DNA from: Reinekea marina
GTDB lineage: Bacteria > Pseudomonadota > Gammaproteobacteria > Pseudomonadales > Natronospirillaceae
Length of the DNA: 64,000 bases
Direction of reading: 5' to 3'
Assembly: GCF_030409715.1 (NCBI RefSeq)
Contig: NZ_JAUFQI010000001.1
Location: 2,840,501 to 2,904,500 of the forward strand
Positions within the stretch are counted from its first letter, which is position 1. Each line of letters opens with the position of its first letter. This document shows, piece by piece, positions 21,457 through 29,806 of this stretch. The notes under the pieces are model-generated. The model was not told the DNA's origin, made no database searches, and saw only the letters and a program-made list of their open reading frames with translations. The position numbers were made by a program, and so were the translations under genes.

Positions 21457-21539
21457 TGCTTAGCTGTAACCTAAAAGGCGGAGCTTCAGCGAACTCCAAC
21501 TCAATGAAATGGAGCGGTTATGATGTGTTTGTTAAGCAT
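21457..21539 (-). mobile_element. Integron attC-like recombination site
   Basis: In gene orientation the site opens with GCTTAACAAACACATCATAACC and closes with GGTTACAGCTAAGC. The outer 8 bases are complementary at 7 positions, the inner AACC/GGTT pair matches, and a CTCCA/TGGAG stem lies between. The upstream gene's TAA stop is embedded in the GCTTAAC box, as is common in cassettes. The spacer lengths are asymmetric and no integrase gene is present, so it remains a candidate. Confidence 0.45.
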
Positions 21540-21990
21540 TGATCACCTTGCTACTTTGCTTAAATATTGAGACAAACCAAAATATTGCCATAACTCCAGA
21601 TGAAATAATGCCGTTTATTAAAGCATCTTTTAATAGAAGCATGTAGCCAGCGGCAGTAATTGAGCCATACTCTACAACAAGGGTTTGTGAATAATAGCTA
21701 GATGTGTAGCCACTTAATAACCAAAGCGATAAGGCTATATCCAACGTTACAGCTACTACAAACATTACAGCACAATATGACCACATATTTGTGGCATTTA
21801 GTTTCTTCAGAACCAAGTGAGATATGCCTGCAAAGGCTAAAAATACTACGTATGCAAAAAAGGTGTTTATAACCACCCATTTTTGCAACTCAGAATGTTC
21901 TAAAGCAGGCACAGTCCAAACAACAATGTATAACCATGGCGCAATGAGAACACCTATGACTTTTCGAATGACTGAGTTGTCTATTTTCAT
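21532..21990 (-). CDS. Hypothetical four-helix membrane protein
   Basis: 152 residues with four hydrophobic segments (about 10-27, 40-62, 72-95 and 120-143). No family recognised. ATG 21990 has a good TAGGAAA ribosome site. The stop codon is part of the attC-like box downstream, so gene plus site looks like an integron cassette. It is the first gene of the AT-rich island on the ahpC side. Confidence 0.55.
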   Translation of the reverse strand: MKIDNSVIRKVIGVLIAPWLYIVVWTVPALEHSELQKWVVINTFFAYVVFLAFAGISHLVLKKLNATNMWSYCAVMFVVAVTLDIALSLWLLSGYTSSYYSQTLVVEYGSITAAGYMLLLKDALINGIISSGVMAIFWFVSIFKQSSKVINA

Positions 21991-22234
21991 TATTTCCTAA
22001 CAGCTTATTATTTACCTACAAACTATTTTTACGGTGACCGTATGTTTAAATTCAGAATAACTTAAAAACACCGATTAATTAGTTTTAACATAAGGCCTCC
22101 ACCTTAACCTGTCAAATTAATCATCTCGTAAAAACACGCTTTCAAAATAAAAATTTTATGGGATATATAAGCGTGTTCGAGTTTTTGTTATTTACGTTAA
22201 CTTACGATCATAAGCAAAAGATATGTATGCCCAC

Positions 22235-22258
22235 AAAAAAACCCGCCGAAGCGGGTTT
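22235..22258 (-). terminator. Rho-independent terminator after ahpC
   Basis: On the minus strand AACCCGC and GCGGGTT pair around a four-base TTCG loop, followed by a run of T (plus-strand A 22235-22241). It ends transcription of ahpC 29 bases past its stop and marks the border of the accessory island. Confidence 0.92.
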
Positions 22259-22286
22259 GTTTTCTAACTCTAAAACTCAACAGCTA

Positions 22287-22910
22287 TTAAAGCTTGTCAG
22301 AGTTTCCAGCTAGGTATTCTGCAACGCCGTCTGGTGTGTTAACCATGCCTGCGTCACCTTTGTTCCAGCCTGCTGGGCAAACGTGTCCGTTTTCTTCGAA
22401 GAACTGAAGGGCTTCTACAACACGTACTAGCTCGTCGATGTTACGACCAATTGGCTCATCGTTCATGTGCTGTGCGCGTACAACGCCGCTCTTGTCGATA
22501 ACGAAAGAAGCGCGGAAAGAAACGCCTGCTGGGTAATAGCTGTCGCCACCGATAGATTCAACACCGAAAGACTTACAGATGTCGTGGTTCATGTCGCCAA
22601 CCATGGTGTATTGAACTTGACCAATACCACCTTCGTTTACTGGCGTGTTGCGCCATGCGTTATGCGTGAAGTGTGAATCTACAGAAACGGCCATCACTTC
22701 AACACCTAGCTCTTTCAGTTTCGCCATGCGGTGATCAAGTGCGATCAACTCAGATGGGCATACAAACGTGAAGTCTAGTGGGTAGAAAAATACCAAGGCA
22801 TATTTACCTTTGATAGTTTCAGCAAGGTTGAAGGAATCAACAATTTCGCCATTGCCCAGTACCGCTGGTGCTGTGAAATCGGGTGCTTTACGACCTAATA
22901 ATACGCTCAT
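22287..22910 (-). CDS. Typical 2-Cys peroxiredoxin (AhpC/PrxA type)
   Basis: Thiol peroxidase removing hydrogen and organic peroxides in the cytosol. The 207 residues contain the peroxidatic Cys51 in FVCPSEL, the GGIG loop near 94-97 and the resolving Cys178 in HVCPAGW. The C-terminus lacks the canonical YF motif in its usual place. ATG 22910 has a GGAGAA ribosome site. No ahpF lies beside it, so electrons probably come from thioredoxin. The gene is monocistronic with a strong terminator. Confidence 0.93.
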   Translation of the reverse strand: MSVLLGRKAPDFTAPAVLGNGEIVDSFNLAETIKGKYALVFFYPLDFTFVCPSELIALDHRMAKLKELGVEVMAVSVDSHFTHNAWRNTPVNEGGIGQVQYTMVGDMNHDICKSFGVESIGGDSYYPAGVSFRASFVIDKSGVVRAQHMNDEPIGRNIDELVRVVEALQFFEENGHVCPAGWNKGDAGMVNTPDGVAEYLAGNSDKL

Positions 22911-22945
22911 ATTTATTCTCCATTTAAAGTATTGATGGTTACTTT

Positions 22946-22980
22946 ATTATAAAAGTGCTGCTTAACTCCCAACAGCACTT
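22946..22980 (-). terminator. Terminator-like hairpin between the ABC permease and ahpC
   Basis: AAGTGCTG (22953-22960) and CAGCACTT (22973-22980) form an 8-base stem. On the minus strand it is followed by TTATAAT-type sequence. It could end the ybbAP transcript or be part of the ahpC leader. Confidence 0.5.
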
Positions 22981-23103
22981 CTGTCTTAATTCGAGGGCAG
23001 CTACTTTAACTGATTCCATGTGAAAATGCTTGTCAATACAAGCTATAACTATCATAGCAACTGGCTATCAGTGGCATAGTTTCTATTAACATTGCCAACT
23101 TAA

Positions 23104-25608
23104 CTAAAGTTGCCTTAATACGGTCATCGGCGCTACTTTGACTACCTTTCGGGTAGACAAGCTGCCCACTAATCCAATTAAGATGCCGCCGCATACTGGC
23201 CCCAATACCCAAAGACCGTAACTTGGCTGGTATTCAATGTTAAGCAGCTCTGTTTGTAAGAAATACAGAGTTGTTTCAGCGCCTAGTACGGCTAATACTA
23301 CGGCCAAGGTGCCCAATGCTATGAACTCAATAGCTAAAGAGCCCCTTATTAACTGAGCTTTTGCTCCTAATGTACGCAAAATGGCACTCTCTTTTAATCG
23401 GCTGTCTAGCGTAGCTTGCACACTGGCGATTAATACGATCAACCCCGCTATCAACACTAGCGATAAAATAAACTCAATCGCCAGGGTCACTTGCGACACG
23501 ATGCCTTGAATCTGCTCAATGATGGCATCCACTTCAATGACTGTTATGGTGGGGTAGGCTTGTAAAATTTCAACCAGCAATGGCTTTTGAGATTCATCCA
23601 AGTAAAAGCTGGTTAAATTAGCCGCGCCTGCGCCACCTAAAATAGGCGCGCTAAAAATGATATAAAAGTTTGGCGATAAGCTATCCCATTGAACTGTTCT
23701 TAGGTTATCAACTTCAACTTTTACCTCTTGGCCACCAAAAGAAAAGGTCAGCTCATCACCTATTTGAATATTCAATGCTTTTGCGTAATCTTGCTCAACC
23801 GACACTAGATTTTTAGTAGCATCTTCGGCATCGAACCATTCGCCTTCTACAACTTCGTTGTCTTCTGCCAGCGTGTTTGACCAAGTATTATTGAGTTCTC
23901 GCCTGAAATCATCGCCATCGGGCTTTAAGCGCTCTACTCTGTCGGCAATAGACTCTTCATTGACATAAGTTAAGCGCCCGCGAATCATTGGGTAAAAAGG
24001 CGTAGATTGAATGTCATTGCGCTCAAAGATCGACTCTAAACCGGCACGGTCCTCTTCAAAGATATTAAAAGCAAAGTGGTTCGGCGTGCCTTCTGGCAGC
24101 TGGTCTTGCCATTGCGATAACAAGCTTGTTCGTAATAACGTTAAAATAAACAGCAACATGAGCGACATCGAAAATATCACAATTTGAAAGCTATTTTGAC
24201 TACTGTGTCGCTGCAAACTGGCCAGGCCTAAACGCCACGTAGTACCAAGGCGAGAGGCCAATTTTTTGGCCAAGTAAATCATTGCTCGAGCCAACAAACT
24301 TACGCCCACCACCGCTACGGCACCGGCTATGACGATTGCGATCGTAATTGCAAAACTTTTTGAATAAAAATACACCAAACCAATTACCGCTAAACCACCT
24401 AGGATCATCGTTTTTGCTTGGCTTAATGTGCCGCCGGCCATGTCCGATCGTAGCACTCGCGAAGGTGGTGTATTACGCAACATCCACATCGGAGGAAAAG
24501 CAAACGCAATTAAGCACACAAAGCCAGTCAGTACGCCAATGAGCAACGGCCTTGCGGTTGCTGGTTCAAGTTCTCTAGGAAATAATCCGCTAAACACCTC
24601 TAAGAAAGACCAATGCAGAAACCAACCTAATGCCAAGCCCAGCGTTACAACGATAGCGCCCAAAATCATTAAGTTGCCAGCGTATAACCACGAAATATTT
24701 ACGGGTGTTAAACCTAAGGTTTTTAACAAGGCTACATGACTAAGTTGGCGGTTTGCGTAGCGTTTAGAAGCGAGTGCTAACGCCACCCCCCCTAATACAA
24801 CACCAAGAGCACCCGCTAACAATAGAAAGCTTTCAGCTCTTTCTAAGGTTTCGGTCACGCTTTCATTGGCATCTGTAACATCACGCCATCTGTGGTGTTC
24901 TACCTCTATTTGAGACCATTCTTCTTGAAAAGCCTCAATGTTGTCTCCTGCCAACAACAAACGATATTGAACACGACTGCCCACTTGCACAGCACCTGTG
25001 GCGTCAATATCTTCGGCGTTTATCATTACTCGAGGCGAAAACCCTAAGCCGCCACTTTGGCTATCGGGTTCTTTTACGAGCACTTTGGTTACAGTTAAAT
25101 CGGTATCGCCGACGCCGATTACATCACCAATAGAAACCCCCAATGCTGCAACAACGCGAGAATTAAGCCAAGCTTCGCCAGGTTTTGGTCCTTGCGTTAC
25201 AACCGAAACCTCACCGTAGGGCTCGTTAGACACTTCCAGAACACCCTTAAGTGGGTACTCAGAGGATACCGCTTTGATAGAGGCTAATTGCAACTTGCCA
25301 TCATTCCCAAAAGCAATTGCCTGAAACCCTATGACATTGGCCGTTTCTAATCCATACGATTGAGCTTGGGCTTGCCACTGCGCCTCTATTGGTTGGCTAC
25401 CAGAAATTTGAGCATCGGCTGCCAACAAAGAACTGGCTTCGTCTAAAATAGAATTACGAATTCGGTCAGAAAATAGACCAATGCCTGTTACCGTGGTCAC
25501 CGCCACCAGTAAAGCCGCAATGAGTACATTGAGCTCTCCACCACGCCAATCTCGCCACAGCAGTTTAACGGTCAATGCACTGAGCGTTTTCCGTGTGTTT
25601 GAACTCAT
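23104..25608 (-). CDS. ybbP: ABC transporter permease, YbbP/FtsX-type
   Basis: 834-residue inner-membrane protein with two FtsX-like permease units. A first transmembrane helix lies near residues 25-48, a soluble region follows, then helix groups around 255-380 and 400-490, a second soluble domain and three helices in the last 150 residues. It pairs with the ATPase upstream (ATGA-type 4-base overlap). YbbAP-type systems are thought to extract or release lipophilic substrates; the actual substrate is unknown. The 193-base gap to ahpC holds one hairpin. Confidence 0.9.
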   Translation of the reverse strand: MSSNTRKTLSALTVKLLWRDWRGGELNVLIAALLVAVTTVTGIGLFSDRIRNSILDEASSLLAADAQISGSQPIEAQWQAQAQSYGLETANVIGFQAIAFGNDGKLQLASIKAVSSEYPLKGVLEVSNEPYGEVSVVTQGPKPGEAWLNSRVVAALGVSIGDVIGVGDTDLTVTKVLVKEPDSQSGGLGFSPRVMINAEDIDATGAVQVGSRVQYRLLLAGDNIEAFQEEWSQIEVEHHRWRDVTDANESVTETLERAESFLLLAGALGVVLGGVALALASKRYANRQLSHVALLKTLGLTPVNISWLYAGNLMILGAIVVTLGLALGWFLHWSFLEVFSGLFPRELEPATARPLLIGVLTGFVCLIAFAFPPMWMLRNTPPSRVLRSDMAGGTLSQAKTMILGGLAVIGLVYFYSKSFAITIAIVIAGAVAVVGVSLLARAMIYLAKKLASRLGTTWRLGLASLQRHSSQNSFQIVIFSMSLMLLFILTLLRTSLLSQWQDQLPEGTPNHFAFNIFEEDRAGLESIFERNDIQSTPFYPMIRGRLTYVNEESIADRVERLKPDGDDFRRELNNTWSNTLAEDNEVVEGEWFDAEDATKNLVSVEQDYAKALNIQIGDELTFSFGGQEVKVEVDNLRTVQWDSLSPNFYIIFSAPILGGAGAANLTSFYLDESQKPLLVEILQAYPTITVIEVDAIIEQIQGIVSQVTLAIEFILSLVLIAGLIVLIASVQATLDSRLKESAILRTLGAKAQLIRGSLAIEFIALGTLAVVLAVLGAETTLYFLQTELLNIEYQPSYGLWVLGPVCGGILIGLVGSLSTRKVVKVAPMTVLRQL

Positions 25609-26294
25609 GCTGTTACCTCAACCAATTCTCCAGCCGTCATTTCAAACTGTCTATCACACCTTGCCGCGAGATGAGGGTCATGAGTGACTAATACCAAGGT
25701 GGTTTTTTGTTCTTTGTTTAGGCTAAACAATAAATCGGCAATTTTATCTCCCGTGGTGGTATCCAAATTCCCGGTGGGTTCATCGGCAAACAAAATCGCC
25801 GATTCACTTGCAAATGCACGGGCTACCGCCACTCGTTGCTGCTCACCGCCACTGAGTTGTTGCGGATAGTGGCTTATTCGATCTGATAACCCCACGCGCT
25901 CTAACCAAGATTGAGCCTGCTTATCTGGATTGGCTAGTCCTTTAACTTCTAAAGGCAACATGACATTTTCTAAGGCCGTTAAACTAGGTAACAACTGAAA
26001 GTTTTGAAACACAAAACTCACCTTTTCACCACGTAACAGCGCACGGCCTTCTTCGTCCATTTGAGTAATATCTTGACCAGCAACGTGAATGTGCCCACTA
26101 CTGGGAGTATCTAACCCCGCCAACATTCCGAGCAATGTAGATTTACCAGACCCTGAGACACCTACAATGGCGATACTCTCTCCAGAATAAATTGCCATAT
26201 TTATACCTTTGAGAATGACTAATGCCCCTTCCCGATTCGGTACTTCCTGTTTAAGATCTTGTGTCTGAATTATTACATCGGTCTGAGTTGTCAT
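25605..26294 (-). CDS. ybbA: ABC transporter ATP-binding protein YbbA
   Basis: ATPase of the YbbAP complex. Walker A GVSGSGKSTLL, the LSGGEQQRVAVARAF signature and Walker B ILFADEPTGNLD are all intact. I start at ATG 26294 (229 residues), which fits the family; the longer frame to 26384 would run through the tesA start region. The chosen start shares the tetranucleotide CATG with the tesA start on the other strand, so the two genes have no intergenic DNA. The divergent ybbA-tesA arrangement also exists in E. coli. Confidence 0.93.
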   Translation of the reverse strand: MTTQTDVIIQTQDLKQEVPNREGALVILKGINMAIYSGESIAIVGVSGSGKSTLLGMLAGLDTPSSGHIHVAGQDITQMDEEGRALLRGEKVSFVFQNFQLLPSLTALENVMLPLEVKGLANPDKQAQSWLERVGLSDRISHYPQQLSGGEQQRVAVARAFASESAILFADEPTGNLDTTTGDKIADLLFSLNKEQKTTLVLVTHDPHLAARCDRQFEMTAGELVEVTA

Positions 26295-26922
26295 GAAAAT
26301 AGCCATCCAAAATATATTTGCACATAAGAATAAGGGAATTGTTGCCCTAGTTTGTTCATTTTTACTGCTTTTATTCAGTCCCATTAGTCACGCTAAGACC
26401 ATTTTAGTTCATGGTGATAGCTTATCGGCTGGTTACGGTATGCTTCCAGAGCAAACTTGGGTAACCCTAATGGCCAAGCAACTTGGCGAAGGCGTTACTG
26501 TAGTAAACAGCAGCATCAGCGGTGAAACCTCTAAAGGTGGGTTAGACCGATTGCCTGCACTATTATCCGAAACCCAACCAGACATCGTCATGATTGAACT
26601 GGGCGCTAATGATGGTTTACGTGGCTACCCTATCAATCAGACCACTGAAAACTTAAGAAAAATGATCTCTCTAGCGCAAAATCAAGGTGCCGAGGTTGTC
26701 TTGTTGGGCATTCGCTTACCGCCAAATTTCGGCAAACGTTATACCGAACCCTTTTTTAATCAATATGCCGTGCTTGCTAATGAGTATGAAACTGGCTACC
26801 TACCCTTTTTGCTGGAAGGTGTTGCAGGCTACGATGAATACATGCAAGCCGATGGTTTACACCCTACTGCCCAAGCGCAACCGCTCATTCTTAATAACGT
26901 CTTACCCTTTATTACCGATTAG
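26293..26922 (+). CDS. tesA: Periplasmic SGNH hydrolase TesA (thioesterase I / lysophospholipase)
   Basis: 209-residue GDSL/SGNH esterase exported by a signal peptide (about residues 1-34, ending PISHA). Block I is VHGDSLSAGYG with the catalytic Ser, block III ELGANDGLRG, and block V DGLHPTAQAQ with the Asp-His pair. It hydrolyses acyl thioesters and lysophospholipids in relatives. It starts within the ybbA start codon on the opposite strand, and its promoter must therefore lie inside ybbA. Confidence 0.94.
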   Translation: MKIAIQNIFAHKNKGIVALVCSFLLLLFSPISHAKTILVHGDSLSAGYGMLPEQTWVTLMAKQLGEGVTVVNSSISGETSKGGLDRLPALLSETQPDIVMIELGANDGLRGYPINQTTENLRKMISLAQNQGAEVVLLGIRLPPNFGKRYTEPFFNQYAVLANEYETGYLPFLLEGVAGYDEYMQADGLHPTAQAQPLILNNVLPFITD

Positions 26923-26995
26923 GGGCTAAGAATAAGCGAAGAATTCGATTACAATCAGCGTCATTAACCATCCACTTTTTATGCTAGGAGTATTT

Positions 26996-27946
26996 ATGGC
27001 GGCAGTTCTTTGTTTCGGTGAAGCTTTGATAGATTTTTTGAATACTGGCTCGCAAGCCGAAGGGCCGCTTGCCATTCCTGAGTTTCGTCAATTTCCAGGG
27101 GGAGCACCGGCTAATGTTGCGGTGGCTATTGCTAAACTCGGCGGTGATGCTCGGTTCGCCGGACAAGTAGGCAATGATAGCTTCGGTCAGTTTCTTAAAA
27201 ATGCCCTCGATACCTATGAAGTAGATACTGCACACCTGATGACGCATGCTTCGGCTAAAACCGCACTTGCCTTTGTCATGCTAGATGAAACCGGAGAGCG
27301 TTCATTTGAGTTTTACCGTGATAAAAGTGCCGACTTATTAGTCACTCCCCAAGATATAAAAGACATTTGGTTTCGAGACGCAAACATATTCCATTTTTGC
27401 TCAAACACCTTAACCGATGAAAACATAGCCGCTACCACTTTGTTCGCGTTAGAGCGCGCCCGTAAGCAAGGCTGTTTAGTCAGTTTCGATGTAAACCTTC
27501 GCCATAACTTGTGGCCTAACAATGTCATTGATAAAGAGCGTATTAGAGCCTGTTTCGAACACGTTGACATCGTAAAGGTATCAAAGGAAGAACTCGATTT
27601 TCTGGAGCCCGAAGGTGAAGCAGCCTTTGTGAAAACAGTTATTGGTCTGGGAGCTAAAGTTATTTTACTCACAGACGCTGGCAACCCGATAAAGATTTTA
27701 GCCAAGGGCATCTACTCTGAAATTTCACCGCCCGATACAGAAGTAAAAGATACAACTGCAGCGGGCGATGCCTTTACCGGCGGTTTCTTATTTGCCCTCT
27801 CAGAACAAAGTGATATACGCAAAGCCATTGCAAGCCAATCTACATTAGAGGCTATGACTGTTTTCGCAAGCAAATGTGGAGCCTTTACGGTGGCCCGTCA
27901 AGGTGCGTTCACGGCCTTGCCAACGCTAGATGATTTGGAGAGCTAA
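26996..27946 (+). CDS. PfkB family carbohydrate kinase, probable fructokinase
   Basis: 316 residues from ATG 26996, which has AGGAG seven bases before it; the frame opens five codons earlier without a ribosome site. Ribokinase-family marks are FPGGAPANVAVAIAKLGG near residue 32 and the catalytic DTTAAGDAFTGGFLFAL near 248. Fructokinase is inferred from sequence style and from the AGE-family isomerase three bases downstream: together they could turn mannose into fructose and then fructose-6-phosphate. Confidence 0.85.
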   Translation: MAAVLCFGEALIDFLNTGSQAEGPLAIPEFRQFPGGAPANVAVAIAKLGGDARFAGQVGNDSFGQFLKNALDTYEVDTAHLMTHASAKTALAFVMLDETGERSFEFYRDKSADLLVTPQDIKDIWFRDANIFHFCSNTLTDENIAATTLFALERARKQGCLVSFDVNLRHNLWPNNVIDKERIRACFEHVDIVKVSKEELDFLEPEGEAAFVKTVIGLGAKVILLTDAGNPIKILAKGIYSEISPPDTEVKDTTAAGDAFTGGFLFALSEQSDIRKAIASQSTLEAMTVFASKCGAFTVARQGAFTALPTLDDLES

Positions 27947-27949
27947 GTT

Positions 27950-29152
27950 GTGAGCAACACTCATTCAACTCTGCCAAATTTTAGATCGGTTGACTTTTTA
28001 GAGTCTCACATCAAATCGATTATCGAATTTTACAATCACGCTAAAGATGAATCCGGCGGTTTTTTTCACAACTATTTAGATAACGGTGAAGTCTATGATC
28101 GAGGCACGAAGCATCTTGTGAGCTCGTGCCGAATGATTTTTAATTTTGAACAATCCCATCGCCTATTCGGCGATGAAAACCATAAATTAATGGCACAACA
28201 TGGCTTGGCGTTTTTAAGATCTCAGCACTGGCAAAATTCACGGCAAGGCTATGTCTGGACATTTGAAAATTACCAAGTAAATGATGAAACCAACCAATGC
28301 TATGGTTTGGCGTTTGTCATGCTGGCTTTTGCTACAGTTTTAAAGCAAGGCGATGAAAGTGCACGAGCCGATATTTATCACACTTGGTCTTTGCTCGAAA
28401 AGCATTTTTGGCAGGCCGAGCAAGGCTTATACGCCGATGAAGTATCTGCAGATTGGTCACAAACCTCTGACTATCGCGGCCAGAATGCCAATATGCACAT
28501 GTGCGAAGCCTTAATTTTTGCCTATGAAGCCACACACGATGATCAATTTTTAGATAGGGCCTACGCTTTATCTAGAACCATTGCCGTTGAACAAGCGGAT
28601 AAATCAGGTGGTTTAATATGGGAGCATTTTAAGTTCGATCTCAACATCGATTGGGATTACAACAAGGATGACCCTAAAAACCTTTACCGCCCGTGGGGGT
28701 TTCAACCCGGACACCAAACTGAGTGGACTAAATTACTGCTCATGTTGCATAAACATAAGCCTGAAAACTGGATGGTTGAACGCGCACAACAGCTTTTTGA
28801 TAAAGCGTTTGAAATTGCGTGGGATACCGAGCACGGCGGCTTGTTTTATGGTTTTGATCCTGACGGGAATATTTGTGACGAAGACAAATATTTTTGGGTT
28901 CAAGCCGAAAGTTTTGCGGCCGCCGCGTTGTTAGCTCAAGCTACCGGTGATGAAAAATACTGGAAACACTATGATCAACTTTGGCAGTACAGCTGGCGTC
29001 ATTTCATTGATCACAAGCATGGAGCTTGGTTTCGAATATTAAATGCCGACAACTCAAAAGTAACCGATAAAAAAAGTGAAGCGGGCGCTAAGTGTGATTA
29101 CCATACTCTCGGCGCATGCACGTTAGTTGTTGATTCTCTTAAGGCGAAATAA
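27950..29152 (+). CDS. AGE family epimerase/isomerase, probable mannose isomerase
   Basis: 400-residue (alpha/alpha)6-barrel enzyme of the N-acylglucosamine 2-epimerase family. Conserved segments include GQNANMHMCEALIFAYEAT, WDYNKDDPKNLYRPWGFQPG and the HGGLFYGFD and KYFWVQAESFAAA regions that carry catalytic His/Glu. The GTG start at 27950 has GGAG upstream and follows the kinase stop by three bases. Linkage to a fructokinase favours a sugar isomerase (mannose to fructose) over an N-acetylmannosamine enzyme, but this is inference. Confidence 0.85.
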   Translation: MSNTHSTLPNFRSVDFLESHIKSIIEFYNHAKDESGGFFHNYLDNGEVYDRGTKHLVSSCRMIFNFEQSHRLFGDENHKLMAQHGLAFLRSQHWQNSRQGYVWTFENYQVNDETNQCYGLAFVMLAFATVLKQGDESARADIYHTWSLLEKHFWQAEQGLYADEVSADWSQTSDYRGQNANMHMCEALIFAYEATHDDQFLDRAYALSRTIAVEQADKSGGLIWEHFKFDLNIDWDYNKDDPKNLYRPWGFQPGHQTEWTKLLLMLHKHKPENWMVERAQQLFDKAFEIAWDTEHGGLFYGFDPDGNICDEDKYFWVQAESFAAAALLAQATGDEKYWKHYDQLWQYSWRHFIDHKHGAWFRILNADNSKVTDKKSEAGAKCDYHTLGACTLVVDSLKAK

Positions 29153-29160
29153 AACAGAGG

Positions 29161-29189
29161 AATGCTAAGGTGACATCCACTTTAGCATT
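29161..29189. terminator. Bidirectional hairpin between convergent genes
   Basis: AATGCTAAGGTG (29161-29172) and CACTTTAGCATT (29178-29189) form a 12-base stem with one G-T pair and a 5-base loop. It overlaps the last codons of the lipoprotein gene and lies nine bases past the isomerase stop. T runs are weak on both sides. Confidence 0.55.
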
Positions 29190-29806
29190 TCTTCTCTGGC
29201 ACTATTTGCACCCTCTATGTCCCCTTGCGCAGAGCGACACTGTGCAATCACTTCCCACAACGATGCTTTAAATTTTGGCGATTTATCGGTATAGGTAAGG
29301 CCTTTCATGGCAATTTGTTCAGCTTCGGTAAAGCGCTGCTGCCCCATCCGCACGGTGGCCAACTGGTGATAAATATCCACCTTTTGCACATCAATGCGCA
29401 AAGCACGCTGCAATACGGTTTCGGCTTCTTGCCATTTACCTTCACTTTGCAATTGCAACGCTAATTGTTGCAATCGAATGACAACCTGCACCGGGCTTGG
29501 TGGCGGTTCTGCAGGTTCGATTTGTGTCTGCACAGCATCAGCGCCAGGATCTTGCTGGGGTTTCGGAGATGATGCTGGCTTGCTGGTTTGAGCGGGCTCT
29601 TTTTTTGCAATGTTTTCATCACTCGAAGCTGATGCTTCAGAAGATTCCGTTGCACTATTGGTCACTTCGGCATCAAGTTCTGACATTTGTGGTTGATTAC
29701 TCTCTCGCGTGCTCTGTGTATTTTGATCGACGCCAGAAAGTGTGGCACAACCAGTAAGCCAAATCGTTGTTGCGGTTATGGTCGCCCAAATAGTTTTTGT
29801 AGCCAT
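29165..29806 (-). CDS. TPR lipoprotein, candidate PBP1b activator (LpoP-like)
   Basis: 213 residues. The signal sequence ends in a lipobox (WLTGC, Cys about 20), predicting an outer-membrane lipoprotein. A low-complexity Ser/Glu/Pro linker (about 30-100) is followed by tetratricopeptide helices (about 105-210, with YHQLATVRMGQQRFTEAEQI). The gene overlaps the end of the PBP1b gene by 31 bases. In Pseudomonas aeruginosa the TPR lipoprotein LpoP, encoded beside the PBP1b gene, activates it; domain layout and position match, so the same role is inferred here. Confidence 0.75.
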   Translation of the reverse strand: MATKTIWATITATTIWLTGCATLSGVDQNTQSTRESNQPQMSELDAEVTNSATESSEASASSDENIAKKEPAQTSKPASSPKPQQDPGADAVQTQIEPAEPPPSPVQVVIRLQQLALQLQSEGKWQEAETVLQRALRIDVQKVDIYHQLATVRMGQQRFTEAEQIAMKGLTYTDKSPKFKASLWEVIAQCRSAQGDIEGANSAREEMLKWMSP

